Source of the DNA: Papilionanthe hookeriana x Papilionanthe teres
Taxonomy: Eukaryota > Streptophyta > Magnoliopsida > Asparagales > Orchidaceae
Assembly: GCA_022702705.1 (NCBI GenBank)
Contig: CM040430.1
Location: 69,577,982-69,641,981, forward strand
Direction of reading: 5' to 3'
DNA length: 64,000 bases
Shown in pieces: positions 11,332-23,120 of this stretch. Under the pieces are notes generated by a model, which searched no databases, was not told where the DNA came from, and was given only the letters and a program-made list of their open reading frames with translations. Position numbers and translations under genes: made by a program. Within the stretch, counting starts at the first letter, position 1. Each line of letters opens with the position of its first letter.

Positions 11332-13182
11332 CTTAAAAGAAAGAAGCCCGAAACCTCTCACCAGCAAAATTTCAAGGAAGAGAGGTTGAGGAAAAACCTT
11401 CCCCAAACAAATAGGTTTGATCTTAGCCGGCTTCTTGGTTAAAAAGGATGAGGTTAACATAAACTTGGCAAATTTGTTCAGGTCTGTGTAATTTGGGTTG
11501 ACAATTCTCAATAAAAAATTTGGTTAGTGGAAAACTTTGACCCATTCCCAAACTGGTTCGTCCATTCTTCAGCATGTACTTTGGTTGGGACTGATGAGGC
11601 AGCCTTCACAGATAAGGTTTCATTTTCTTCCAACACTACCAAGGTCCATTTCAATGCTCCCACCAAGTTCTCCTCCTCAGCAAGGTGAGCCTCAGCAACG
11701 TCCTCCCGTCATAAGGCCTTTGTCAGGCGGCCCTTTAGAAATGTTTTCTTCTTCCTTGCCAACGCTAATTCTACCATATTATCAAGGTACATATTGGACA
11801 TATAATGGGACGACACCATCCCCAACAACTAGTACCTATCAACCAAACAACACAACTCCAAGGGGTTGAGGTTGTCCAACTTATCTTTGAAACTCTCAGA
11901 CCATAGGGTGTCAACAAGCTTTGGGCCAGGGGACTCCACTAAGAAGCACGATGGAACCAATCTCAATACAGTTCAATGACGGTGAATTGGGAGTCTCTCG
12001 AGATGAAGGCATTTAGCCCCTCATTCTGCATTAGGATCCACTCTTCACTACCTTCGAGAAGAGATGCATAGGGTGACCCTCATCATCCATGAACTCCTTC
12101 CCATTCATTAATTAAAATCCTTTGAAAGATGGGAAACTAAATTTTTGCTTAGTTTAAGGAGTAGCGATGCCTCTAGCAAATCTATTGATAGAGGTTGCTG
12201 CCCTTGGATTAGTCTCAGACTTGAAGCCTACTTCGTCTTGATGCGAGCTCTGGCTAGGACCTTTTTTCTCTATTGATGCATGTATGAGAGAGGATCTACT
12301 ATCTTATTCCCTCTCAGCAAGGCTAATAAAGCCTCTAGCGAGGCTAATGATGCCAGATGCATTGGAGCGGGGGTCCTCTTCAGCCCTAATCAAAACTTTG
12401 TCTGGGATACATCGGACAGAAGAGCATAATAGGTTGCAACAACAGCTCCCGCAGAACTGCTTGATGCAAAGCATGACTTTCTGTCAATCAATGTTAGCTC
12501 AATGGTCGAAATTTGTGGATTACGACGGTTTTTTGCATTGGTAGAAATAAGGAGGCCCAAACCTGGGATCTTCTTCAGGGTCGCGTTCTCACCCACCAAT
12601 AGTTTCATCATCCTCGATTCCTTAGTGAAGCTTAGCTACCTTATAAATCCATCACTTTGACTCCTCAACATTCAGGGAGCTCACAAATCTTGTTTTATTC
12701 GTCTGTACTTATCAAAAATAAAAATTTGTTAATTATGTCCTTGTGAGTTTATTGGATAATGGAAAGACTTTTTCTTTTAACAGACGACGCCAAGCCCACC
12801 ATCTAGGGAGTGATCTTCTGTCGCTTTTAGGGCTCACCAAATGGTCGAATGACAATCCCCTAATCCCATACCAATGCTAGACTCATGTTGCATCTCGAGC
12901 TCCTTACTATGCTCTCTAGGTCCATCATTCGAACCTTTCTATTCATGGTAAAGTTCACGTAGCTGTCTGGATCAACCTTGAAGGAAAACACGTGAGAGAG
13001 TAGCTCTCGTGACTAATTTATCTCTATTATGTTATAGTAAATGATGTTGGTCATCACCACTGCCATGTTGTTCACCTCGAGCTGGGTTGGAATAACGTTG
13101 TAATGACTCAAAATGGCTTGGAGTTTACGACAAAGAAGAAGACTAATCCACTGAATAGATTGATCACGGTACATGACTTAGG
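10976..13182. other. Unassigned flank between At1 and At2
   Basis: The DNA is less AT-rich than its neighbours and has no convincing long frame. At its left end (10,980-11,090) a degenerate unit of about 35 bp with GAGCAAC and AAGGCCTC or AAGCCTC recurs about three times. A (GA)n run lies at 11,300-11,328. Minus-strand TTGGCGTCGTCTGTT near 12,780-12,800 resembles the PBS-side sequence of some Tat-type elements. Short frames at 11,537-11,869 and 12,284-12,544 show no recognised domain. It is probably decayed retroelement sequence; the family is unknown. Confidence 0.35.
11285..11328. repeat. GA-rich simple repeat
   Basis: A GGGAGG-rich start is followed by uninterrupted AG dinucleotides and then short AAGAGAG units. 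It is an ordinary microsatellite. Confidence 0.85.
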
Positions 13183-14927
13183 GGTTTCTGCACATAAGCA
13201 CAAACTCCGCGCGACGGACACTTAGCGTAATTTTAATTCTTTTGGTAACAAGTATATAATATATTCTTTTAATCGTAGAGTTACCCTTTAACACAAGTAT
13301 ACGTATCGCTCAAGTAATAAAGGGCTCTAGTGTAGTCCTGGATATCGATCCCACAGGGAATATTTTAGAGGCTATAGACTAGTATTATAGAAATCAATTC
13401 AGAATCACAACTAAATTGAAATTGCCTTTCTGTCACTAATATGCAATCGACAATAATTTTAAGTTTTTAATTAAACTATTTCTACTAACAAATAACTAAG
13501 TCTACTAAAGTAAAGTTCAAATATATAAGCAAGAATCTTTCTCCTTTGTTAAGATATTTAAGTGAATAGAATATTAGAACTAGTTTTAAATGGTGTTGTG
13601 TTAAATAGGAGCATACCTATTCTTTACCCTTTGGTCCAGGCATAAATAATATTGACTAATCCTATGCTTGGTTACTGAATTTGCGGCTAGGCTGGGAGGA
13701 TACCAGCTCTCACTTCGGAGCTCCCACGTTCCCCTCACCTGAGGGCTAACATTTACACTTCAGCACCCAAACGATTGGACCAAATTGAGGATTTTAGCCT
13801 GTCATTCTAAAATCTCCAATTCTACGCCTAATGAATATTATTTCCCTGTTTATTTGCACCCTCCTTCCAAGGACTTTGACCATGAATCTCGGATGTAATC
13901 TTAACTATAGTTGTTAAACTCAATAAATTTTAACTTTTCAATTAGCCAGATTGAAAGTAAATTAAGAATTAAGTTAAAGATTATCACAACTTCTATTAAA
14001 CTTTTATGGTACTCTAATTTAAATTACCATTTCACAAAAATATCAAAACAAGGAGAAAGACAGAACAACTACTCAGAATTCATGGAGAGGATGCAACAAA
14101 ACTTGGATTTCATATCTAAAAGTAAAGTTCTAAAAACTAAAGTAAATAAACAGAACTTATCTTAAATTCCTTCCCAAACAAACTCCTTGAAGTTCCTTTG
14201 AATCTCTTCCTTTCTTAATAGTACGCAGAATTCTCCTTCGAAACGTTAATGCAGAAGAGATCTCTCACTTCCCTTCCACTCTTACAATCCTTTAAAGAAT
14301 TCCTCTTGATATCTCTCTTTGAACTCACTATTTAACACTCACTAATAATAATGGACACTTGTGGACTCTCTAATTAAACACTAAGTATCTATTAAAAGAC
14401 TCTAATAGAACTTTTTACAGACTCTTAGTGACTTGTAGAGGACTCCAAAAGGACATTTTTTCGGCCTAAAATGGTTCTTTTTAAAGTTGTTAATGAGTCT
14501 CCAAGGGTTCCAAGCATCCCTTCGAAAATCATCCACATTCGACGTATTTTCTGAAAGAACCGTCGATCCCGCCGTCGGTGGCCTCGAGCTCTGCCGTCGG
14601 TGGCCTTCTAGAAACACTGCTTTGAAGTGGCTCCATTGTCGGCGGCCTCGACCTCCGCCGTAGGCGGCCTCGACCTCCGCCGTCGGCAGCCTCCCTTAAA
14701 ATATATTCTGAATTCTTGGGAAAATCACGCCGTCGGTGCACTAAGTCAAATTTTCATAATTTAGCCCTTTTTGCTCCAAATTCGCTCCTTTTTTGCATAT
14801 TTTCGCTCCATTGTCCTTAAATCTTCATATCTGCAGAAAAATATCAAAAATACATTCTTTAAAGCGCAATATCATCAAAATCAGTATAAAATAGGCATGA
14901 AATTCTTAACATTTTTTCCTTGGGTCA
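13183..14927 (-). repeat. At2 3' LTR
   Basis: The right end is CCTTGGGTCA, shared with the 5' LTR at 27,158, next to the PPT. The left end GGTTTCTGCACA corresponds to TGTTTCTGCACA in the 5' LTR, so the terminal TG is mutated here. It contains the GTATACGTATCG box (near 13,300), the block GGCTAGGCTGGGAGGATACC (near 13,686), the At2-type GC module (about 14,558-14,740) and the GGAGC-type purine stretch (about 14,757-14,815). Confidence 0.9.
14558..14740 (-). repeat. At2 GC-rich module in 3' LTR
   Basis: On the minus strand the word GCCGACGGCGG(A)GGTCGAGGCC recurs five to six times with spacers. The sequence matches the modules at 17,842-17,956 and 19,641-19,756 inside the same element and differs in wording from the At1, At3 and At5 modules. 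Confidence 0.8.
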
Positions 14928-14944
14928 AAATCCCCCAAACTTAA
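14928..14944 (-). promoter_or_regulatory. At2 polypurine tract
   Basis: The minus strand reads TTAAGTTTGGGGGATTT, directly next to the 3' LTR. It is preceded in coding orientation by ACTTGAGGACAAG, as in At1 and At3. Confidence 0.88.
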
Positions 14945-16320
14945 CTATTACTTGTCCTCAAGTAATCTTTAGTACTACATAAAAGTTATGATTTATTGTG
15001 GTAAAGTTTCAATTCAGAAATACTATAATTTTGATTTAAATAAATATTATAACAAGAATTATTAGAAAGATTTTCAAGTAATTAGATTAACTCTGTAGGT
15101 ATAAGGCTATCTAGTCATCAAGTCTAAGAGTTCTATTCTTCTATTCATTTCAAGAATAACTATATGTTGCAATATCAATTCACTTAAAATATTCAGAAGA
15201 TAGGAACTTCATGAGAATTCTATTAAGTAAAGAAACTAGTCATAAATATAAGTTTAGAAATGCTTTTAGTTTTCCCTTTAGGTTAATCCAAGTGAAGCCA
15301 ATTTTTGATAAGACATTTCCTCAAGCTTCTCCTCACTTACTTTTTCTTTCTTTTGGATTGTTTTTCAATCCTATATATTTTTCTTTTCTTTTCAAGGATT
15401 GTTTTTTTAATCCTTTTCTTTTTCTTTTTTTTTTAAGTGAGGATTACTATATCTAGATAGCCTGTTAATAATTTTGAACTTCACTCTTCTTTTCCTAAAT
15501 TTGAAACTTTCAAACATTCTTTACCTTATATGTACTTCATAGTTTTTACATCATTGAATCCCAATCTTTTCTTTCTCAACTAAATTCCTAAGATTCTTAA
15601 TATTTCAAAATATAGTTTTTTTTACTTTAAATAGTTAACTATAGTCTTATCCTTTTATACTAAATATCTTAACCTACAAAATTAATTTTTCATTACTAAA
15701 AATATTTCCTTGAATTTTCTATAATATTTAGATAAAATCTAAACATAGTTATCTGAATTAAATTTTATCACAAAAATCATATTATAATTTTTGAAAATAT
15801 GTTATTTGAGAACATATAATAGTTAATATTTTTCTACCCTCCCACAAACTTAAAGTTTTCTATAATAGAAATAATACAAGGTGGAAAGAAAAATTCTAAA
15901 TATAAAATTCATACCTTTGCACTTTAGGCATTTCTGTCTTTTTGAAATTTGTAGGTTCTTCTCAAAATATTCTTAACTTTGATAGACCTGTAATATTTAA
16001 AAACCTTTCTACACATATAACAGTTTAGAAAATTTGTTGGGGTAATCAAATTTTTAAACAAATATATAAAACTAAACATTAAACAACAACTAACTACACT
16101 ACCCAAGACATATGCATTTCACAATATAAAACAAACAGTTTACTATTTTAGACTATTCAATTCACAATTACAATTTACTATCACAAATATCCAGAAATGA
16201 AAATGCAAACTGCAAAACTGAACACATATCCCGGAAACAAAGCATAGTTCACAAAATACAATAAAAATCAAAGTACAACAACAAAACTAAAACAAACAAA
16301 TACATCACATCACATCGCTA
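14945..16320 (-). other. At2 AT-rich 3' spacer
   Basis: No supported gene. Two small perfect or near-perfect hairpins, GGATTGTTTTTCAATCC (15,355-15,371) and GGATTGTTTTTTTAATCC (15,396-15,413), sit in a T/C-rich tract. A block containing GAGGATTACTATATCTAGAT (about 15,438-15,457) matches At1 and At3. A second PPT-like tract is at 15,831-15,854. Confidence 0.6.
15831..15854 (-). promoter_or_regulatory. At2 second PPT-like tract
   Basis: The minus strand reads CTTTAAGTTTGTGGGAGGG followed by TAGAAA. It is about 905 bp upstream of the terminal PPT, nearly the spacing found in At1 and At3. Confidence 0.5.
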
Positions 16321-17479
16321 TCAGACATTAAAATCCCATGCAATATCTTCATCACCCTGGTCAGCAGGAGGATTAGGCTTACTGAGTATACCGGGGGCAT
16401 TCTGGAAAAATAACATCAGGCTCTCCTCTGTAGTACCTAGCCTGAGCATCATAATATGCCATCTCAAAATCAGAGTGCCTCTGAAGATACTCATAATCAT
16501 GATGATGTCTTCTCTCTAATCCTTCAATCCTGTGATCAATTCTTTCTAATTTTTCATCTAACTGCCCAAAAATTTTCCTCTATAGGGTCATGGCATTCAT
16601 CAAATCATATAAGTTAGGGGGACTAGAGGTAGGAGGGTCATAGCTAGTAGAAGGAATGTCTCTACTAGTAGAAGGTGCCTTGCTCCTACTCCCTGATCTC
16701 CATTCCTCATGGGATTCATAAGTCTCTATATTTTCTTTACTAATGGGTTTCATCGGATACACCCATTCTTCATTATTTCTTGCTTCAACTCCAGATAATT
16801 GACATAGTGCATAAATTAGGCCAGGATGCCCTAAATATCCACTTGTCTTACTCTTTGTAGTGGCCATAATGTTCTTATAAATTATTCTCCCCACATTAAT
16901 GCTTTTGTTGTTCTGAATACAGAAATTTAGAACAACTCTATCTCTCGAGACTTCACTATGATGGTAGGTGGGTAGCAGAGTCGAACAAATGAAATAATGT
17001 CATGCCTTAGCAGTGGCATTCATCATGGATAGTGGAAAGTTAATCCGTTCACGATTTTTAATTTTCTAAATTCCTTTCCCATCAGTGAGAAAGTCAATAA
17101 CATCGTTCAACGGACCCTCCATTGTTCCAAATGTTTCATACTCGCTAGAAAAATAGTCGTGAAGCTCATAAAAAGAGTTAATGCGATTAGCATTAAATTC
17201 GACAGAAAATCCCCTTACTTGGATAGGCTCGTCCTCAAGTTGAGTCAGATTAGAGTAAAACTCTCTCACAACTTCGATAGCAGCATTATTTGTTGTGTAG
17301 CAAAAGTTTTTCCATCCTCTCTATCTGATAACTCGTTCCACCTCTCCTCCAGGATTTTTGAAAACTCGATCTTGGATGCACTTCTTACTTTGAAAGATTG
17401 AAGTATACCTCGATTGTGCTTTCACATTTATAAATTGAGTCTCGTCGTGTTTGAGTCTTCTCTTTTGTCGTGGAGCCAT
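16321..17479 (-). pseudogene. At2 envB (plant transposon protein domain), lightly broken
   Basis: The start is the ATG at 17,479 (MAPRQKRRLKHDE). The core VREFYSNLTQLEDEPIQVRG lies at about 17,270-17,210. Next come NRINSFYELHDY and HYFICSTLLPTYHHSEVSRD, then VLNFCIQNNKSINVGRIIYK (near 16,900) and LGHPGLIYALC. A Ser/Pro/Thr-rich stretch precedes a heptad-like region (LDEKLERIDHRIEGLERR), and an acidic tail ends at TGA 16,321. Three stops and one late frameshift interrupt about 385 codons. It is paralogous to envA upstream. The role is unknown; the family is typical of the env position in Athila elements. Confidence 0.75.
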
Positions 17480-17841
17480 TGTTTGATCTATCAAAATCAC
17501 AAAAATTCAAACTAATCTCCAAAAAAATAATATAATGGCTTCTAAAGGGGGTTTTAAGCAATCTAAATTAAGTTCCATGAATTCCTTCCAAGTCTTTTCT
17601 CCACATTTTCAAATTTCCCAAAATTTCTTAATGTGGAAGAAATTCATGGTGAAATCCAAAAATTTTTACATAGGAGAGAAGCTCTTAACAAGGGAAGATG
17701 AAATCTGGTGTTAGAATTTGTTAAAATCGCTCCAAATCCGAGATCTATCAAGCCCAAGTCGACTTTTCGGGTAAAACTGGGAAGAAGATGATGAATAGTG
17801 GCATTTGACTGGTCAAAATTGCGGTTATAAGGTAATATTCG

Positions 17842-17956
17842 TGATCTTGCCGTCGATGGGGTAGTTCGCGCCGTCGGTGGGCTCTATTGAATTAAATTCC
17901 AATAGCCTCGGGAAAATCACACCGTCGGCGGCCTCGAGCGCGCCGTCGGCGAGATT
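17842..17956 (-). repeat. At2 GC-rich module, envA-envB interval
   Basis: On the minus strand GCCGACGGCGCGCTCGAGGC is followed by CGCCGACGG, then ATTTTCCCGAGG, an AATTTAATT-containing spacer and two more GACGGC words. The central TTTTCCCGAGA spacer is shared with the module at 19,641-19,756 and, as TTTTCCCCAGAG, with the LTR copy. It lies about 360 bp upstream of the envB start. Confidence 0.8.
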
Positions 17957-18345
17957 TTCAAAAATTGATTATTTTTCAAATTTTTACGATTTCGATCAAT
18001 TTTAAAGCCTTTTCGTCATCCATTCGATCATTTTAATCATATATTTTAGTGATTAAGTGATGTATTAACACAAATAAACATACACAAAATAAAACTTCAC
18101 AATTATATATTAAATCCAAGTGTTTACAACACACAATACATAACACTCATAAATAGGTATTTTCTCAACCTAAATCCATCTAATCAGCGTCGCAATCCAA
18201 ACCACAACACTCAAAACACTGAAAACAAACATTTCAATCATTATCTCATCTATACTGAGATTTAAAAGCAAACTACGAAAGCAAGCACACAAACAAAGTT
18301 CAAATCAAACATAACATAAAGAAATAAATAAGCAAATCAATTATA

Positions 18346-19506
18346 CTACTCTTCAGAATCTGTACTGGTTTCTCCTCTGATATCACCCATTGCTTAAATA
18401 TGGACAAACAGGTTAAAAAAAGGTCGAAATGGAAATTCTTTAGTTGAATCTTCATCAATCCATCCCATCTTCTTCATTAATCGTATCAGACTCGCTTAAA
18501 ATTGCCCAGTAAGATCAAAATGTTCTTTCATCCTCCAATCGATATGATCAAAGAAATCAGACATATTTTTAACTGTACTCATTAAATTTTGTACCTACTT
18601 CTCCAAATTCTTGATTCGTTGTAAGATCATCGGTGTCTTTTCTGCTACTAGAGGTTGAATAGGAACAGAATTTTGCAATGCTTAATCCATGATCACGCCC
18701 GTGTCATTCTCCTCATCATTGGCTGGGAACATACGAGTTGGGTCTAAAGGTTTCCAGGGTAACAGTATTTTCTCCCAAATCTTGTACGAAACTTGAAACA
18801 AACTGCATATTGAGAAAATTGTTGAAGGATGTCCAAGCCCTTGAGATGATCCTTGAACGATCAGGCCAAACACAGACTTCACAATTATTGATCCAATATC
18901 AATGGTTCATCCCATTTGAATGCAGCAGTTCAAAATTGTACTTTCTTTTGTGACTTCACCGATTTTCATCATCGGCAATAATTTCACAGATATGAAAAAG
19001 TGCCAATTCTTTGAAACAGGATTTAAAAGTGTTGCAGAAAAAGTAAAGTACACGTTCTCTCTAACTTCCCAGTCATCGGTTTCGTCCGTCAAATATTGGT
19101 ATATTGCATTCATATTATCTCTCGTCCGCATAAAATTTGAATAATGGAAGACATGAACATTCTCAAGCATAAATAACTCATTAATTCTTCCAAAATTGAA
19201 TGTTATCCACCTACCTTGCACATAGACGCTTCCTTGGTTGATTCCATGTAAATTGGCATAGAATTCCTTTACCACTTGAACGACTAATGCGGCAATAATA
19301 TAGCAAAACACTTCCCATCTTTGCCGCACAATCATTTCTTCAATTAGTGACAAAGAATTACTCAATCCTCGATTGACAAATCCTCTTTCCTTGATTAACC
19401 TTCACTTAGACACCACCTTGTTGAAATGTCGCTGTGCCTCGACACTGACGAACTTTCTCCAGTTGTAAACTTGAAATCTAGGGTAATCTACTGAATTGGA
19501 GGCCAT
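18346..19506 (-). pseudogene. At2 envA (plant transposon protein domain), broken
   Basis: The start is the ATG at 19,506 (MASNSVDYPRFQVYNWRKF), chosen because At3 envA begins alike. After one TGA the frame is open through ERGFVNRGLSNSL, VVKEFYANLHGINQGSVYVQ (near 19,275) and FGRINELFMLENVHVFHYS. It then reads NPVSKNWHFFISVKLLPMMK and ILNCCIQMG, with a second stop at 18,907. Downstream are GLGHPSTIFSICSL and a C-terminal coil-like FFDHIDWRMKEHFDLTGQ, ending at TAG 18,346. The domain order equals that of envB, so the two are tandem paralogues. Confidence 0.75.
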
Positions 19507-19640
19507 TAGAGAGGAATTGAAAGGGGTTTCCATTCATTTGGGGAGTTGGAGTGTTTAGGAACCGACCATAGGAGTTTATATGGGATGAATTCGCTAAAAA
19601 CTACCAAAATCTGCTATTTCGAACTAGAAAAACTGCCCAC

Positions 19641-19756
19641 TCGCCAATCCCGTTGTCAGCAGCCTCGAAGGCTCCGTCGGCGAGCCTTGTGCAATTAAAT
19701 TCAAGGGCTCTCGGGAAAAACCCGTCGTCGGTGGCGTCCAGCGCGCCGTCAGCACT
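19641..19756 (-). repeat. At2 GC-rich module, pol-envA interval
   Basis: The minus strand has GCTGACGGCGCGCTGGACGC, CACCGACGACGG, the TTTTTCCCGAGA spacer with GAATTTAATT, then CTCGCCGACGGAGCCTTCGA. Word order and spacer match the envA-envB copy. It lies about 135 bp upstream of the envA start. Confidence 0.8.
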
Positions 19757-19916
19757 GTAGGCAAAAATTTTACACATTACGCCGTGGTCAAATACGTTCC
19801 AATTTTTCTCTATGGATCCAAATTCTTGATAATCAAAGGTCAAATACAAATTGTAAAATTCAATGTTACTAGAAACTAACAACAAACTCAAACAAATACA
19901 CAACAAATAAAGATAA

Positions 19917-19966
19917 CTATGGGTTGCCTCCAATAAAGCGTTTGGTGTAACGTCGTCAGCCCGACC
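19917..19966 (-). promoter_or_regulatory. At2 pol-env junction box
   Basis: The minus strand reads GTCGGGCTGACGACGTTACA, CCAAACGCTTTATTGGAGGC and AACCCATA. The TGGG-AGGCAA-CCCA part can form a small hairpin, here with one mismatch. The block is shared with At1, At3 and At4. Confidence 0.65.
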
Positions 19967-19976
19967 TATTCAAGTG

Positions 19977-21339
19977 TTATCCAGGTTGATTGAGCATTAA
20001 AACCTCTTTAAAATTCGGTCTTTTACCCTCAAAATATGGTTTTAATCTATGTCCATTTACTTTAAATCTATTCCTAGTCTTCTGATCTTCAATTTTAACA
20101 GCTCCATAAGTGTAAACCTGAGTTACAGTAAAGGGTCCTAACCAACGAGACTTCAATTTCCCAGGAAATAATTTCAACCTTGTATTGTAAAACAAAACTT
20201 CTTATCCTGGTTCAAAGTTATTCTGGTTAATCTTCCGATCATGAATTAACTTCAGTTTTTCCTTATAAATTCTATCGTTATCATTTTTCTCATTTCTTAA
20301 TTCTTCTAATTCTTTCAATTGCAACAATCTCTTCTCACCAGTAATTTTCAAATTATAGTTGAATTCTTTAATTGCCCAATATGCTCTATGCTCCAATTAT
20401 ACTGGCAAGTGACAAGTTTTTCTATATATAAGTCTGTAAGGAGTCATACCAATAGGAGTTTTATAAGCAGTTCTGTATGCTCATAATGCAGTATCCAGTC
20501 TTGTAGACCAATCTACTCTACTAGGATTTACAGTCTTTTCTAAAATTTGTTTGATCTCACTATTAGAAACTTTAGCTAAACAACTAGTTTAAGAATGATA
20601 GGCAGTAGAGAATATATGAACAATATTAAATTTTTCAGCCAATCTTTGAATTTATTTATCCTAATATGGGATCCTCCGTTAGTGATAATCACTCTCGGCA
20701 TTCCGTATCTTGTGAAAATGTTTTTCATTAAGAATCTTGAAACAGTTTTAGCATCACAACGATGTAAAGCTTGTGCTTCAATCCACTTCAAAACATAATC
20801 AACTACAATTTAAATATATAACTTTCCAAATGAAGGAATAAATGGTCCCATGAAATATAATCCCCAAACATAAAAATTTCCACTTCTAACATAAAATTCA
20901 GAGGCATTTCATTTCTTCTAAATATATTACTCACTCGCTGGCATCTATCACAAGTTTTGATATATATGTAAACATCTCTAAAAAGAGTAGGCCAATAATA
21001 TCCAGCTTGCAAAATTTTATGCGCAATTTTGTCAATGCCAAAATGTCCTCCAAATTCAGAATCGTGGAATTTTTGAATAATATGTTCAGTTTCTTCATAA
21101 GGCACACATCTTCTAATAATAAGATCATTACATTGCTTATATAAATATGGTTCATCCAAAAAATATGCTTTTGCATCATTAAAGAATTTTTTCTTTTTTT
21201 GCAGAGTTAGCATAGGTGGCAAAATATCGCTTACTATGTAGTTAACAATATCAGCATACCAAGGTATTTTCCACTCATTTATATTATAATGTTTTTTATC
21301 AGGGAAACTGTCTGTAACTTCATTGTTGGTATCAGATGA
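19977..21339 (-). pseudogene. At2 integrase, frameshifted, catalytic Asp lost
   Basis: The zinc-binding segment HDSEFGGHFGIDKIAHKIL ... TCDRCQR (about 21,070-20,930) is followed by the core. The first aspartate is kept in VVDYVLKWIEA (near 20,800). The second reads ITNGGSHI, with AAC at 20,678-20,680 instead of Asp. The C-terminal region has SRWLGPFTVTQV and ends with FKEVLMLNQPG at about 19,978. Frame breaks lie near 20,800, 20,575 and 20,200. Confidence 0.85.
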
Positions 21340-21777
21340 TTCATGATATTCCAGTCTCGACAAATGGTCAGCAATTTGATTGTCAGTTCATTTTCTATCA
21401 ATCACCACAAAATTGAATTCTTGCATTAAAATTACCCATCTAATAAATCTTGGTTTAGTATCCTTCTTTTGCATCAGATATTTAATAGCAGAGTGATCAG
21501 TATGCACAATACATTCCAATTAAATATGATCTAAATTTGTCAAAAGCATACATAATAGCCAGTAACTCTTTTTCAGTAACTGTATAGTTAAATTGAACAT
21601 CGTTAAGAGTTCTACTAGCGTAGTATATAACTTTAAAAATTTTATCATATCTTTGACCAAGAACAGCTCCAATAGCATAATCACTAGCATCACATATTAA
21701 TTAAAAAATTTTCTCCCAATCAGGTGAAACTATTACAAGTGTTGTGATTAGTTTTTCCTTTAATAACTCAAAGGCAT
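21340..21777 (-). pseudogene. At2 RNase H
   Basis: The minus translation in broken frames shows a CDASDYAIGAVLGQ-type segment (about 21,690-21,660), a TVTEKELLAI-type segment (about 21,580-21,560), and the ADQIADHLSRLEYHE connection to integrase (near 21,370). Stops and shifts prevent a continuous frame. Confidence 0.7.
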
Positions 21778-22860
21778 TCAAGCAGTCTTCAGTAAATTCA
21801 AATTTCTTATCTTTTTCAAAAAGTTGGCATAGAGGTTTGGTAATTTTTGAAAATCTTTAATATAGCGCCTGTAGAAACCAGCATGTCCAAGAAAACTTCT
21901 TACCCCTCTCACTGCAGTAGGAGGTGGTAATTTAGCTATAACTTGAATTTTTGCAGGGTCTACTTCCATGTCATTTTCTAAAATTTTATGCTCTAATATA
22001 ATTCCTCCTGTAACCATAAATTGACATTTCTCCCAATTTAAAACTAAGTTAGTTCTTTCGCATAGCTTCAAAACTTTTTTAAGATGATTTAAGCATGCGT
22101 CAAAAGATGTTCCAAACACAGAGAAATCATCCATAAACACTTCTATTCCATTATGAATTAACTTATTAAAAATAGACATCATACATCTCTGGAATGTTGC
22201 AGGTGCATTACATAGTCCGAAAGGCATTCTTTGAAAAGCAAAAGTTCCATAAGGACTAGTAAATGTTGTTTTCTCTTGATCCTTAGGAGCAATGGTATTT
22301 GATGGTAATCAGTATATCCATCCAGAAAGCAGTAGTACTTTTGTCCAGCAAGTCTATCCAGCATTTGATCAAGAAAAGGAAGAGGAAAGTGATCTTTTCG
22401 GGTGGCGGCATTTACATTTCGATAGTTAATACAAATACGCCATCCAGAAACTTGTCTGATAGGTAATAATTCATTATTTTCATTTACTTCAATAGTTACT
22501 CCTCCTTTCTTTGGAACACAATGAATTGGACTTACCCAAGTACTATCCGAAATAGGATATATAATTCCAGCATCTAACCATTTTAAAATCTCTTTTTTAA
22601 CTACATCTTTCATAATAGGATTCAGTCTCCTTTGTGGTTCAATTCTTGGTTTATGTTCTTCATTTAATAAAATTCTTTGCGTACAAATTGAAGGACTAAT
22701 TCTCTAAATATCAGCTAAAGTCCAACCAAAAGCTTTTTGGTATTTTTTTAATGTATCCATTAATTTTTGTTCTTGAAATTCATTTAAGTCTGAGGATACA
22801 ATTACTGGTAATGTTGAAAACTTTCCTAAAAATACATATTTCAATTGATTTGGAAGATTT
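21778..22860 (-). pseudogene. At2 reverse transcriptase
   Basis: ILKWLDAGIIYPISDSTWVS and IHCVPKKGGVTIEVNE (about 22,580-22,480) lead to GWRICINYRNVNAATRKDHF, then motif A YCFLDGYTDYHQ (near 22,330). A frameshift near 22,300 separates this from MPFGLCNAPATFQRCMMSIF and motif C FMDDFSVFG (near 22,130), followed by RSFLGHAGFYRRYIKDFQK. Catalytic aspartates of motifs A and C are present. It is the best-preserved RT after At3. Confidence 0.88.
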
Positions 22861-23120
22861 TTTAATTCAAGTTCAAGGGGTTTTACAACAGATGGAATTA
22901 ACGTTTCATTTTCTGGTGCTGTTGAATTGAGCATTTCAAATTTCTCCTGAATATAATCAGCTTCTTCACTTTCATTTTCATCAAAATTATCTTTTTCTAT
23001 ATCATCTTTTTCTTTATAATTTTCCTTGAAATATTTTCTTTTTAGATAATCACATATATCATGGCTCTTCCTATTGAAGGATATTTCATTCTGAAACATT
23101 CATCATCTTTTTCTATTGAA
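22861..23120 (-). pseudogene. At2 protease-RT linker
   Basis: An acidic, low-complexity minus frame (rich in Glu, Lys and Asp, for example DDIEKDNFDENESEEADYIQ) runs to SVVKPLELELKNLPNQLKYV, the entry to RT. Similar acidic linkers occupy this place in At3 (54,095-54,286), At4 and At5. A local 40-bp duplication containing AAATATCCTTCAATAG in the coding strand recurs at 23,073-23,090 and 23,115-23,132. Confidence 0.6.

Noticed and set aside
11537..12544. Plus-strand frames of 110 and 86 codons in the flank between At1 and At2
   Set aside because: Pro/Ser/Gln-rich or featureless, with no domain recognised; kept only as part of the unassigned flank.
14529..14741. 70-codon Arg/Pro-rich minus frame in the At2 3' LTR
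   Set aside because: Produced by the GC-rich repeat words; no start context or conservation supports it.
19601..19933. 110-codon minus frame running through the At2 pol-envA GC module
   Set aside because: Codon-like periodicity follows from the repeated GACGGC words, and the equivalent At1 and At3 intervals are not open in a matching frame.
20595..20798. 67-codon plus frame
   Set aside because: Antisense shadow of the At2 integrase core.
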